From Colwellia sp. (GTDB lineage: Bacteria > Pseudomonadota > Gammaproteobacteria > Enterobacterales > Alteromonadaceae): a stretch of 64,000 nucleotides of DNA. Shown piece by piece: positions 1 through 7,714 of the stretch (position 1 is its first letter; each line of letters starts with the position of its first letter). The stretch lies in assembly GCA_013215465.1 (NCBI GenBank), contig JABSOW010000014.1, positions 1-64,000 on the forward strand, given 5' to 3'. The position numbers were made by a program, and so were the translations under genes. The notes beneath the pieces are model-generated. The model was not told the origin of the DNA. It ran no database searches and saw nothing but the letters and a program-made list of their open reading frames with translations.

Positions 1-329
1 AATTTCAGCGCATCACGTTTATCAGTTTTTACTTTATCTCCTGGTTTCTTAGGAATTAATGATGGGGCAACGACATAGCAGCAATGACCTAAGCTGGTCA
101 GTAGTCGGTAAATCCAATAGCCACAGGGGCCTGCTTCATAAACAAAATGCAGCGTCGCCTGTGGGTATTTGGATTGATATTGCCGAGCCAATTTTGTAAT
201 GGCTGCTTTGGTGGTTTTTATTTTGCCATAATGAACGGGTTTAGCGCCACGTTGGTCTTCTATGTGTGCTACTTCTGTTGAGATTTTATGGGTATCTAGA
301 CCAATGAAAAGTATGTTATGTTTGTACAT
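1..329 (-). CDS. IS110-family transposase, N-terminal part (cut by window edge)
   Basis: The reverse strand reads an ATG at 329 followed by about 109 codons to the window edge with no stop. It opens MYKHNILFIGLDTHK, then has YEAGPCGYW and KTDKRDAL near the edge. These are the first D, the E and the next D of the RuvC-like DEDD catalytic core of IS110 transposases, the family that uses a bridge RNA for target choice. The C-terminal serine domain lies outside the window, so I cannot tell whether the element is intact. This copy differs in sequence from the IS110 element at 2.0-3.45 kb. Confidence 0.85.
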   Translation of the reverse strand, partial: MYKHNILFIGLDTHKISTEVAHIEDQRGAKPVHYGKIKTTKAAITKLARQYQSKYPQATLHFVYEAGPCGYWIYRLLTSLGHCCYVVAPSLIPKKPGDKVKTDKRDALK

Positions 330-480
330 GTTAGCCTCCAGTTTATATTGTTTAACACATATATTATGGCTCTGGTTTTACTAACCCACGAATCTGGAGG
401 CTAGCACCTCGTGGGAGTCATTATGTCTAAACCGCAAGTCAAAGTTTTGCTATTAATCTGACACCTGTAGGGTTACAATT
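330..480. other. IS110 upstream non-coding end, possible bridge-RNA region
   Basis: About 150 bases separate the transposase start from higB. They contain a 7-bp inverted repeat CCCACGA (385-391) / TCGTGGG (409-415) and no reading frame. In IS110-group elements the non-coding end upstream of the transposase encodes the bridge RNA, and its length is comparable to this stretch. The outer boundary of the element is not visible to me. The RNA call is inference from position and family. Confidence 0.3.
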
Positions 481-485
481 ATCCT

Positions 486-764
486 ATGATTAAAAACTTC
501 ATCCATAAAGGTCTTCGAAAGTTTTATGCTTCTGGCAGTACTGCGGGGATACAAAAAAAGCACGAAAAGAAACTACGTCTTATTCTGGCTAACTTAGATC
601 AAGCGGAAATATCAGATGATATGGATCTTCCTGGTTTGTTTATGCACCAACTTAAAGGTGATAGAAAAGATATTTGGTCTGTCCGAGTAAGCGGAAATTG
701 GCGAATAACATATAGATTTACTGGACGTGATGTTGAAATAGTAAATTATGAGGATTACCACTAA
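486..764 (+). CDS. higB: HigB-type toxin (RelE/ParE superfamily mRNA interferase)
   Basis: The 92-residue protein has the RelE/ParE-like fold signature of HigB: GLRKFYASGS near the N-terminus, a central FHQLKG-like segment (MHQLKGDRKD), and the closing VSGNWRITYRF followed by NYEDYH. Family members cleave ribosome-associated mRNA. The toxin gene comes first and its stop overlaps the higA start by one base (TAATG), the usual inverted higBA order. Toxin-antitoxin pairs of this type are common integron cassettes, and an attC-like site follows higA. Confidence 0.9.
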   Translation: MIKNFIHKGLRKFYASGSTAGIQKKHEKKLRLILANLDQAEISDDMDLPGLFMHQLKGDRKDIWSVRVSGNWRITYRFTGRDVEIVNYEDYH

Positions 765-1060
765 TGGCTATGTTTAATCCCGCTCATCCGGGAGAAATAT
801 TAAAAGAGTTAGTGATCGACTCTTTAGAATTAACGATCACAGATGTTGCAAAACACCTTGATGTAAGCCGTAAAACTTTATCTAAAGTTTTAAATGCTAA
901 AGGCTCTGTAACACCTATAATGGCGGTTCGTCTTGAATTGGCTTTTGGTAAACCATCTGCTGATCACTGGCTTCGTTTACAAAATGCCCACGACTTATGG
1001 CAAATAAGACAAGAGCAAGAATCACTACATGTTTCGCCATATAATTTTCAAGTGGCGTAA
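764..1060 (+). CDS. higA: HigA-type antitoxin (XRE family)
   Basis: The 98-residue protein begins MAMFNPAHPGEILKE, the hallmark of HigA antitoxins. A helix-turn-helix follows (TDVAKHLDVSRKTLSKVLN, residues ~26-44). It should neutralise HigB and autorepress the operon. Its ATG shares one base with the higB stop, so the two are translationally coupled. The stop codon lies five bases before the attC-like site, as expected for a gene cassette. Confidence 0.92.
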   Translation: MAMFNPAHPGEILKELVIDSLELTITDVAKHLDVSRKTLSKVLNAKGSVTPIMAVRLELAFGKPSADHWLRLQNAHDLWQIRQEQESLHVSPYNFQVA

Positions 1061-1064
1061 TGCG

Positions 1065-1166
1065 GCTTAACAAGCCATTTAAGCAGGACTTTTAACATAA
1101 GTTGGCTGGTTCCGCTTCGCTTCACATTTTAGCCAACTATCAAAAGCCTCTTAGTGGGGCGTTGGT
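1065..1166 (+). repeat. attC-like integron recombination site of the higBA cassette
   Basis: Directly after higA the sequence starts with GCTTAAC, which matches the RYYYAAC core, and ends with GCGTTGG. The outer arms can pair (AAGCCATTTAAGCAGGACTTTT with CAAAAGCCTCTTAGTGGGGC, allowing bulges). The inner arms are a perfect 8-bp inverted repeat, AGTTGGCT and AGCCAACT, around a variable centre. This is the single-strand hairpin architecture of chromosomal-integron attC sites. The 3' core is imperfect (GTTGGTA rather than GTTRRRY). No integrase gene lies in the window. Confidence 0.6.
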
Positions 1167-1187
1167 AAACATGGATCACATCAATCA

Positions 1188-1952
1188 ATGAAGTATGCAA
1201 TAAAATTGTTCAGCCTATTTTTTAAATCAATTTTATTATTGGTGATACTATATGTGTTTTGGTATTTAACTTTTCCTAGCATTTTTGGGTACTCTGCATC
1301 TTATAAGAATATACACTTTCACTCTCAAAATAAATTTAACACTGAAATGGCTATAAAAATATTAGCCTCAGCTAGTCAGAAACTCGAAAGTCATTATGGT
1401 GAAAGAAATGAAGTTGAGATAAACATTTATGACTTTCAATCAAGTAAATTTTATGGGTTGGCAAACCCAATGGCATTATCTAGCTTTGGCGGCAATCCAG
1501 TTATAGATGATAAAATATTTTTATATCATGCAGATGTTAATAATAACCTCGCTTACGCTAATCGTGCCGAATCTAATGAAGTAAATTTGAGAAATGTTTT
1601 AATTCACGAAATAGTTCACTCATATCAAAAACATGATTATGGTATGTTAAAAATGTTTTCATTACCTTTGTGGGTTGTTGAAGGTCATGCAGATTATATT
1701 CGTGGTGAATCGTCATTAGATTATCAAACTGGACTTAATTTATTAAGTAGTAATAAATTGGGTTCATCACCAGCGGAGTGGTACTTTCTTAGTTATGCCT
1801 TGGTCAAGCATGCAATAGATGAAATGGGTGCAACACCTGAAAGTTTATATAATGAAACGCTTAAAAAAGAAGACGTACACCACTCTTTTTTAAGCGTGGT
1901 AAATAGCAACCGTATAACACATATGAGCTTATCTCTCGTCAATAGCCAATAG
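1188..1952 (+). CDS. membrane-anchored HEXXH metallopeptidase-like protein
   Basis: I do not recognise a named family. Residues ~8-30 form one strongly hydrophobic N-terminal helix, followed by about 220 residues probably on the outer face. HEIVH at 140-144 is a zinc-binding HEXXH motif, and WVVEGHADY places a glutamate at 165, in the position of the third ligand of gluzincin-type peptidases (peptidase-MA-like). The start lies about 20 bases after the attC-like site, so it looks like a second integron cassette. The ribosome-binding site is weak, as is common in cassettes. Substrate is unknown. The gene is AT-rich like its surroundings. Confidence 0.7.
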   Translation: MKYAIKLFSLFFKSILLLVILYVFWYLTFPSIFGYSASYKNIHFHSQNKFNTEMAIKILASASQKLESHYGERNEVEINIYDFQSSKFYGLANPMALSSFGGNPVIDDKIFLYHADVNNNLAYANRAESNEVNLRNVLIHEIVHSYQKHDYGMLKMFSLPLWVVEGHADYIRGESSLDYQTGLNLLSSNKLGSSPAEWYFLSYALVKHAIDEMGATPESLYNETLKKEDVHHSFLSVVNSNRITHMSLSLVNSQ

Positions 1953-1960
1953 TGTTCTTT

Positions 1961-1980
1961 TAGCTGCCGTTAGGCAGCTA
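1961..1980 (+). terminator. short hairpin after the HEXXH gene
   Basis: TAGCTGCC and GGCAGCTA form a perfect 8-bp stem around GTTA. It is not followed by a T tract, so intrinsic termination is doubtful. GTTAGGC inside it matches an integron 3' core site (GTTRRRY), so it may instead be cassette-boundary material. Confidence 0.3.
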
Positions 1981-1991
1981 GTTGTTATCAA

Positions 1992-3452
1992 TCAGTAAAT
2001 TCGTCTTCTTCGCTATGTCGGTTAGTCGTTAAACACTCGTTTACGGCAAACATATATTGAGGCTCTCTTAGTGTGATCTCATCACTGCCTGCTTTTCCTC
2101 AATCCTTCTAGGTTGCAGGGGCACTAGACATTCATCGGTTAACCTTTGGCTGGCACTATTCAAGTAGGATGACTACAGGCTATTAAACAAGTTTCAGTTA
2201 GTTTCAGGCTCAGTTAAGGTGTAAACTGAGTTGACTCATTGCTCTTATAAGGTAATGCGCACCAATGGCGTGTCTAATCAAGACCGTGTGGCTTGAGCTG
2301 CTTGGCATAATAATCATCGTTAAACCTAATGGATTGACGATTAGTATGATGCTCTTTTTCATCCAGTTAGGTGCGTAGCTCACGCCATTGTGCGACTTAA
2401 CCCTTTAAAAAATTTTTTTCATCAAATACGGCTTTATCCCTAAGCATGAAATAAATACAACGACCAATTTTGTGCGCTAAGGCCGATAGTACTTTGCCTT
2501 TACTCATGCGTCGTTGTAACTTATTAAGGTGGTTTTTGGCTTTCTCATTGCCACGTAAATATAAAACAGCCGCTTCACTAAACGCCCATTTAAGATGCCC
2601 GTTGCCTATTTTATTACCACTGGTGCCGTAGGTTTTTCCGGCTGACTCTGCTTTGCATTTAACTAATCGGCTATACGATGCAAAGTTTTGTACTGACTTA
2701 AAGCGAGTGATATAAAGATAAGCGCCATGATGTTGTTTAGCTTGTTTTTCAATAAAACATTCAACCTTGGCTAACTCTTTTGCATAACAATCAAGCAAGA
2801 CCATATCGAGTTCAATAGTGCGCTGCACCACTTCATCATCATAATGATGTCGTAAGCTTTCTCTAGCACTGACATTTTTTAAGTTAAGCGATTGAGCAGG
2901 TAAGTTATATTGACTGTCAGTATTGACCACATGGGCTTTAAGGCTAGCACAGTGCCTAACTACGCCAGTTCTTCTACGCAGTAAATCTCGGGTTGCTCGC
3001 ATTTCTTTGGGGTAATTATAAGCAAGTGGAAGTTGCCACCTTTTAACAGGCTAGCGATTTTGTACGAGTCGATTTTATCATTTTTGGCTTTGCCACCATG
3101 ATGGCCTTCATGTAAAGCGCATGGCCGAGGACAAAGTCTACCTCATGAGTCTGACAAAAATCACTGACCCAGTACCAACAGTGCATGCATTCAACGCCAA
3201 CAACGACATTGCCGATATAAGGTTCGAGTAATCGAAGTAAAGCCAGTGGGTCTGCGCCAATCTTCTGATGAACAAGCTTATTTCCTTGTTGGTCTAGGAT
3301 GTAAACATAAAGAATTTTGGCATGTAAGTCGATCCCGCAATAATATTTGTGTAAAGTAGTATAGAATTTTATCGAGCTTCCTCCTTTTGGTTTCGTCACC
3401 TTAAAGTTTAGCTAAACGCTGAACTTTGAGGAGGAGGCTCAATTAGTATCAA
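1992..3452 (-). mobile_element. degenerate IS110-family element inserted in an attC-like site
   Basis: The element is inferred from the broken transposase (2397-3399) plus about 400 bases of non-coding sequence downstream of it and about 50 upstream. TATCAA occurs at 1986-1991 and again at 3447-3452. Joining the flanks through one copy rebuilds an attC-like sequence (TTATCAAGTTACTC...). A length near 1.46 kb suits an IS110-type element. The ends are inferred, not confirmed. Some IS110/IS1111 elements are known to target attC sites. Confidence 0.5.
2397..3399 (-). pseudogene. IS110-family transposase, two frameshifts
   Basis: The N-terminal frame (GTG at 3399) carries YYCGIDLHAK and VVGVECMHCWYW of the DEDD domain. 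The C-terminal frame (from 3002) has the transposase_20-like region NKIGNGHLKWAFSEA and a C-terminal helix. The two frames differ by one. Reading between them restores IHGGKAKNDKIDSYKIASLLKGG and then YNYPKEMRATRDLLRRRT if one base is added near 3104 and one near 3028. Two single-base deletions therefore explain the break, and the element should be unable to make its own transposase. Confidence 0.85.
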
Positions 3453-3520
3453 GTTACTCAAACGGATGCGAAACAGTTGGCTCCGCCATCCTCTTATTCA
3501 CCTTTTAACTAAGCGTTGGT
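3447..3520 (+). repeat. attC-like site, interrupted by the IS110 element
   Basis: TATCAAGTTACTCAAACGG at the left and CACCTTTTAACTAAGCGTTGG at the right can pair with bulges, with an inner GGATG/CATCC pair. The left arm resembles the CAAGTTACTCAAG arm seen in attC sites of marine gammaproteobacteria. The right end GCGTTGGTA is identical to the end of the site after higA. It is best read as the attC of the HEXXH cassette, displaced about 1.5 kb by the inserted IS. Confidence 0.42.
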
Positions 3521-3663
3521 ATGACTCCCCACGTCAAGTTAAATACACTGATCTATGCTCGTAGAATTAACTAAGAATGAATTAACTAGGACATCCAGTG
3601 TTAATGGAAAAATTTTAAGACCTTTACTATGGTTAACTAATCATCCAAGTAGAGGGGGTTTTT

Positions 3664-4431
3664 ATGACCACCGCCAGAAAGCAGCTAATCAGCCACAGTA
3701 TTACCACTGTATTTCCCGTTGTGTACGTCGCGCTTATCTGTGTGGCGAAGACAAGGTTACCGGTAAAAACTTTGAGTACAGACGCGGCTGGGTCGAAGAT
3801 AAAATACTTACAGCAAACGTTAAAAGAAACGGTAGCGCGCTATCGCGACAGGTTAATGGATATTAGTTGGTTTATGCGCTTACTGAACGAAAGCATTGCT
3901 CGGCAAGCTAACCAAGAAGATAACTGTACAGGTCGATTTTGGGAAGGGCGTTTTAAATCTTAAGCCTTACTCGATGAAGCCGCCCTTGCAGCTTGCATGG
4001 CTTATGTTGATTTAAACCCAGTAAGAGCCAAGATAGCGCAAAGCCCGGAAAGCTCAGATTACACCAGTGTAAAACAGCGAGTAGCAAAGGCTAAAATTGG
4101 AAAACAACCTAAACAGCTACTGCCTTTTGTCGGCAACCCCAGAAAAGAGATGCCGAAAGGTTTACCATTTGAACTCAACGACTATTTGGCATTAATCGAG
4201 TTAACTGGGCGTTGTATCAGAGCAGATAAAGCAGGCTATATTGAACAAAACCAACCGGCCATACTCGCTCGCTTAAACATCAGCCCTGAAAATTGGTTAA
4301 CCTTAACGAAAGGTTTTAGGAAGCTTTTTCATGGCGCAGTAGGCCATGAAAATGTGCTGACTGAATACTATCAGCATCAGGGCTTTAAACGACGCCAAAA
4401 CCTAAGTTGTTGTGAGAAACTGCTCGCCTAA
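3664..4431 (+). pseudogene. RAYT (REP-associated tyrosine transposase) relic
   Basis: The expected protein is spread over three frames. MTTARKQLIS starts at 3664. QYYHCISRCVRRAYLCGEDK is in the next frame (~3698-3820). VARYRDRLMDISWFMRLLNES and GRFWEGRFKS return to the first frame, and after an in-frame TAA at 3961 ALLDEAALAACMAYVDLNPVRA continues to 4431. Between the second and third pieces a block is missing that normally holds the HUH-type SNHYH motif and downstream catalytic region. So there is a frameshift, an internal deletion and a nonsense codon. RAYTs process REP hairpins; none is clearly associated here. Confidence 0.85.
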
Positions 4432-5039
4432 TAATAACGGTAGTTAACGTAACGTTTAACTTTAGCATTAAGTCTCTTGAGAGGCTTTCATTGCTTGAAA
4501 ACAGTCACTTCCTCTATTTTTCCTCCTTTCAGATAGTAAGCGACATTAGCGATTAATCATTTTTAATCTACTTAGCTTTGAGTGAATGAAGAACCTGTGG
4601 CAAATGTATTTCATTGAAGAAATTTTGTAATGGGTGTCCTAGTTAATTACTAGTTAATTAATTAATCTCTAGTTAATTTGTCCGCAGGAATTGGTTTAAA
4701 CCCCCGTCTTTAGACGGTGGTTGTTTAGTAATAGCTAAGCGCACTGCTTAAATACGCGCTTACTTATATACCATCAGGCAATCGATTATTGTCCTGAATT
4801 TGCACGTATTGACATGGCCAATACAAATGAACAACAGCACAATCATTCACATGTTCCTCGTCCGAGAGTTTATTTTCATATTGCAAAAATAAACTCTCAA
4901 AATAAAAAAAAATCATCTAAAAATAAATAAATCATATGAAAAAAAATAAATCTCTATGTTTTTAAAGGATATTTTTAGTTGGTATGGTCCGTGCTTTATT
5001 TGCTTTACATCAAACATATAAATACAGAGGGTATTCATC
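4432..5039. other. gene-free stretch with two hairpins and short repeats
   Basis: No supportable gene. Contents: TAGTTAAT occurs three times (4640, 4651, 4670). A hairpin CCGTCT-TT-AGACGG lies at 4704-4717 and resembles the end hairpins of IS200/IS605-type elements. A perfect 13-bp inverted repeat, GAGAGTTTATTTT (4864-4876) / AAAATAAACTCTC (4886-4898), is followed by an A-rich run. An open frame without a start codon (about 4760-4927, containing DYCPEFARIDMANTNEQQ) may be a gene fragment, but I do not recognise it. The last 60 bases should hold the promoter of the lipoprotein gene. Confidence 0.5.
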
Positions 5040-5444
5040 ATGAAAAATAAATATAGCCTGGTTTGTTGCTCAATGGCGATCAGTTTATTGCTGTTGGGTT
5101 GTGGAGGGGAGGATGACAGCCCCCCCCAAAAAATAGTTACCGATACTGATCAGCCAAAATCCACAGCACTGGCCGATTTTAAAAATATATCGCCATCTGA
5201 TGTCGAGGTTTTTGTGACAAAAAAACTGCTATTACCACTAAATGAGATTGAGTTTCAAGGCGAAATTTACTTTGTAAAAATCCAATCAAGCTTCAAACAA
5301 ATTGTCTTTTTAGGACAGCTACCCCATAACCAAGCTTTTGAATTATCCGTTAATATTGAGTTAGGGGCTTTTCCGTTAACGGTAGAGGTTTTTAGTGAGA
5401 ATGAGAATGATAAAGCCATCGTTTGGGAGGAAACTTATGAATAA
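5040..5444 (+). CDS. small lipoprotein, unknown function
   Basis: This 134-residue protein has a clear lipoprotein signal: MKNKYS, a hydrophobic stretch, then LLLLGC as lipobox with Cys21, followed by acidic GGEDDS. The mature part (about 110 residues) has no motif I recognise. It looks beta-rich, with a possible Ig-like or carbohydrate-binding-like strand pattern. Its stop overlaps the start of the LruC-domain gene by 8 bases, so the two products are probably made together and act together at the cell surface. Confidence 0.75.
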   Translation: MKNKYSLVCCSMAISLLLLGCGGEDDSPPQKIVTDTDQPKSTALADFKNISPSDVEVFVTKKLLLPLNEIEFQGEIYFVKIQSSFKQIVFLGQLPHNQAFELSVNIELGAFPLTVEVFSENENDKAIVWEETYE

Positions 5445-6951
5445 GTTCTATATTAATTATTTTTGCTACCTAATGCTGGCTTTGATTTTTATCTTTGCGA
5501 GTTACAATAAGCAAGCTTTTGCTGAATCACCCGATAGCGTACGCTTAAAAGACACTATAAAACAAGGTGTTGGACTAATTGACGTATTTAAAGGCCAGGG
5601 AAATAAAACCATTAGCGCCGCTGAGCTAGAGCAGTTCAGATTAGATAACACTTCAGATGATATTGGTTACCTGGTTTTTGGCGTTGATGTAAATGAAGCG
5701 GCGTCAGGCTCAGAGAGCGCAATAAGCCAAGGTGTGGCGATTGCGAGCTTAGCGCTGACGGTTACCAGAAACGGGGTCGATACGGTCTATGATGTGTTTT
5801 CTACACAAACTCAAAGTATGTTAGCACTAGCAGGGCAAAACAATAAAACACCGTATTACACTTTAATCGGGCACACGGGCTCAAATAATATCGTTGGTAG
5901 TGGTTTAAACGGCACTTCAATTGACGCGATCTTAAAAATTCGTGTCGATGATGACCTTGCTGACGCATCTGCGGTTGAGTTATCAATTACCTTACTAGAA
6001 ACGAATGGCAGCTTAGGAGACCCCGAAGCTTTTTATGACTTTACTAACGGCTTTGAAGACTTAGCCTTGGTTAATTTGTCAGATACCGATTTTTTAAATG
6101 AACAGGCTGCCGGTCGTGATGAGGCACCTTTAGTAGTGTTGACTGCGCAAGAGGCTGACACTGTGGCTTCCCTTTATTGGCCATCTTCGACTAACTATTA
6201 TGTTGTTGCTTATGAAGATGAATTCCCTAACAAAGGAGATTATGATCTCAACGATTTGGTGGTAGCCTATCAAGTTGAATTTGGATTAGATAGCCAAGGT
6301 TTAGTCAAAACCATAAAAACTCGTGGTTACTTAGTGGCTAGAGGTGGACTTTATAATCATGATTGGCATTTACGTATTCCTCTGCAGAATGGCTCTCACG
6401 CTGTCGGGCAATTCTCATTGTTTAGTCCGCCGGATTCTACTTTGAGTAATGACAGTGTAAATAGTATTGATGTGACCGATAATTTGGACATTAAAGTATT
6501 TTCAAATACTCGCACAATGTTTGTTGATCCCCTTAATTCATTTGTTAATACGTCTGTTGATTCCAGTATCGTCAAAGGGGATAAATTTGATGTATACATT
6601 AGTCTGGATACCCCTCTTGCCATAGCGCAAATAGGCCCCGCTCCTTTTGACCCCTACTTATTGGTTCATAGTACAGGTTATGAAATACACCTTAGCGGTC
6701 AAAGCCCTGTTAATGACGCCTCGATCAATATTTTGAATGATGAAACCAGTTTTGTTGATGAAATGGGTTATCCTTTTGCTTTTATTATTCCAGAAGGTTG
6801 GCAAACGCCAACGGAAAGAGTAGATGTTGGTACTGCTTATCCAGAATTGCTTAACTATATTCAGTCTGGAAAAACAGAAAATTTAGACTGGTACCTTAAC
6901 CCTGGTGTAGAGTATGTCCATCCCAATTCTGTCGAGCAATGGAAATGGTGA
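5437..6951 (+). CDS. secreted LruC-domain (DUF4842-like) protein
   Basis: I place the start at 5437 because GGAGG sits just upstream and the product then begins MNKFYINYFCYLML, a signal peptide ending near QAFAES. An upstream ATG at 5395 would lack this. Residues ~60-190 form a beta-rich N-terminal region. YEDEFPNKGDYDLNDLVVAY at ~255-274 is the acidic motif of LruC domains (pattern like FEDxxPxxGDYDxND), probably calcium-binding. The C-terminus (PFAFIIPEGWQTPTE...) also follows LruC proteins. These are exported, often outer-surface proteins of unknown role in marine bacteria. It is coupled to the lipoprotein upstream. Confidence 0.8.
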   Translation: MNKFYINYFCYLMLALIFIFASYNKQAFAESPDSVRLKDTIKQGVGLIDVFKGQGNKTISAAELEQFRLDNTSDDIGYLVFGVDVNEAASGSESAISQGVAIASLALTVTRNGVDTVYDVFSTQTQSMLALAGQNNKTPYYTLIGHTGSNNIVGSGLNGTSIDAILKIRVDDDLADASAVELSITLLETNGSLGDPEAFYDFTNGFEDLALVNLSDTDFLNEQAAGRDEAPLVVLTAQEADTVASLYWPSSTNYYVVAYEDEFPNKGDYDLNDLVVAYQVEFGLDSQGLVKTIKTRGYLVARGGLYNHDWHLRIPLQNGSHAVGQFSLFSPPDSTLSNDSVNSIDVTDNLDIKVFSNTRTMFVDPLNSFVNTSVDSSIVKGDKFDVYISLDTPLAIAQIGPAPFDPYLLVHSTGYEIHLSGQSPVNDASINILNDETSFVDEMGYPFAFIIPEGWQTPTERVDVGTAYPELLNYIQSGKTENLDWYLNPGVEYVHPNSVEQWKW

Positions 6952-6968
6952 TTTTCCCTCGTTAAACT

Positions 6969-7000
6969 TGCGGAGAAGATACCTTCTCCGCATATTTTAT
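6969..7000 (+). terminator. intrinsic terminator after the LruC gene
   Basis: TGCGGAGAAG (6969-6978) and CTTCTCCGCA (6983-6992) form a perfect 10-bp stem with a 4-base loop, followed by TATTTTATT, 18 bases after the stop codon. Confidence 0.8.
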
Positions 7001-7026
7001 TCAGTTTTGACCTGTCCAGAAAATGA

Positions 7027-7259
7027 AGCACTGACAATGCAAGAATAGTTAAAAAATGGCTTGCTAGTATTGGCTTGAATTTAGCATCCTATGGCACTCA
7101 TTTAATGAGGCGCACTAAGGAAACTTTGATTTATAAAAACCTAAAAACCGGAGAGCAGTTCAAATTTTTCTTGGCGATACGAAATTAGAGAACACAGTCC
7201 GTTATCTTGGTATAGAAGTCGATAGCGCACTTGAGTTATCTGAAACGATAGATATCTAA
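7027..7259 (+). pseudogene. tyrosine recombinase (phage-integrase type), C-terminal relic
   Basis: The sequence reads ARIVKKWLASIGLNLASYGTH and MRRTKETLIYK in one frame. After a one-base shift near 7150 it reads RAVQIFLGDTKLENTVRYLG then IEVDSALELSETIDI and a stop. HLMRRT resembles the H-x-x-R box and LGDTKLENTVRYLG the (G)H/W...Y box of tyrosine recombinases; the box-III His is D here (LGD instead of LGH). Only about 75 codons remain. It marks a former integration event next to tmm. Confidence 0.75.
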
Positions 7260-7714
7260 TCCCAAATGACCTAGGAAGGATGGACGCTTCCTACCACCAT
7301 TGGGACTAAAATTGTTAGCTTAATGCACTCCAACTTAGGTGTCACTATCAAAGCACAAGCAGACATAATAATGGTTGGAAAGCCATTTTAAGGTTTTTAT
7401 TTAACAACAAATAGAATTATTTTTTTAATATTGAAATTTCAAAGATATTTTCTAGGGTATTATTTTTTAATCGTTTGGTAAAAGGATGAAAGACAGGGCT
7501 TAAACTCGATTCAAATATATTAATTGTTTGGTGCCTTTGGTTTTCAGGTAAACAGCGCCCTTCTTTTCTTCATAGATTGCTTAAGAAAATAGTTCAATCT
7601 ATGAAAATTTTTTACTCATTTCAGCTCTAAAAAATACAACACTACAGAGCGATTTTTTATGCGCTATAGTGTTGAGCCGAATACCGGGTTTATTAGATAT
7701 AAATACTAGTCATT
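7260..7714. other. gene-free stretch between recombinase relic and tmm
   Basis: Immediately after the relic, an imperfect inverted repeat (CCCAAATG..TAGGAAG at 7261-7278 with CTTCCTA..CATTGGG at 7287-7304) can fold into a long hairpin. It could be a terminator or an element end. The rest is AT-rich without reading frames, apart from the tmm terminator. Confidence 0.5.
7627..7674 (-). terminator. intrinsic terminator of tmm
   Basis: On the minus strand CAACACTA...TAGTGTTG (7667-7674 with 7637-7644), extended by a GCG/CGC pair, is followed by TATTTTTTAGAG, about 40 bases after the tmm stop. Confidence 0.65.

Noticed and set aside
1961..1980. Complete attC after the HEXXH gene at this hairpin
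   Set aside because: Contains a good 3' core-like GTTAGGC but no matching 5' arm nearby; the reconstructed site across the IS fits better.
4760..4927. Open frame DYCPEFARIDMANTNEQQ
   Set aside because: No start codon, no recognised family; noted only as a possible fragment.
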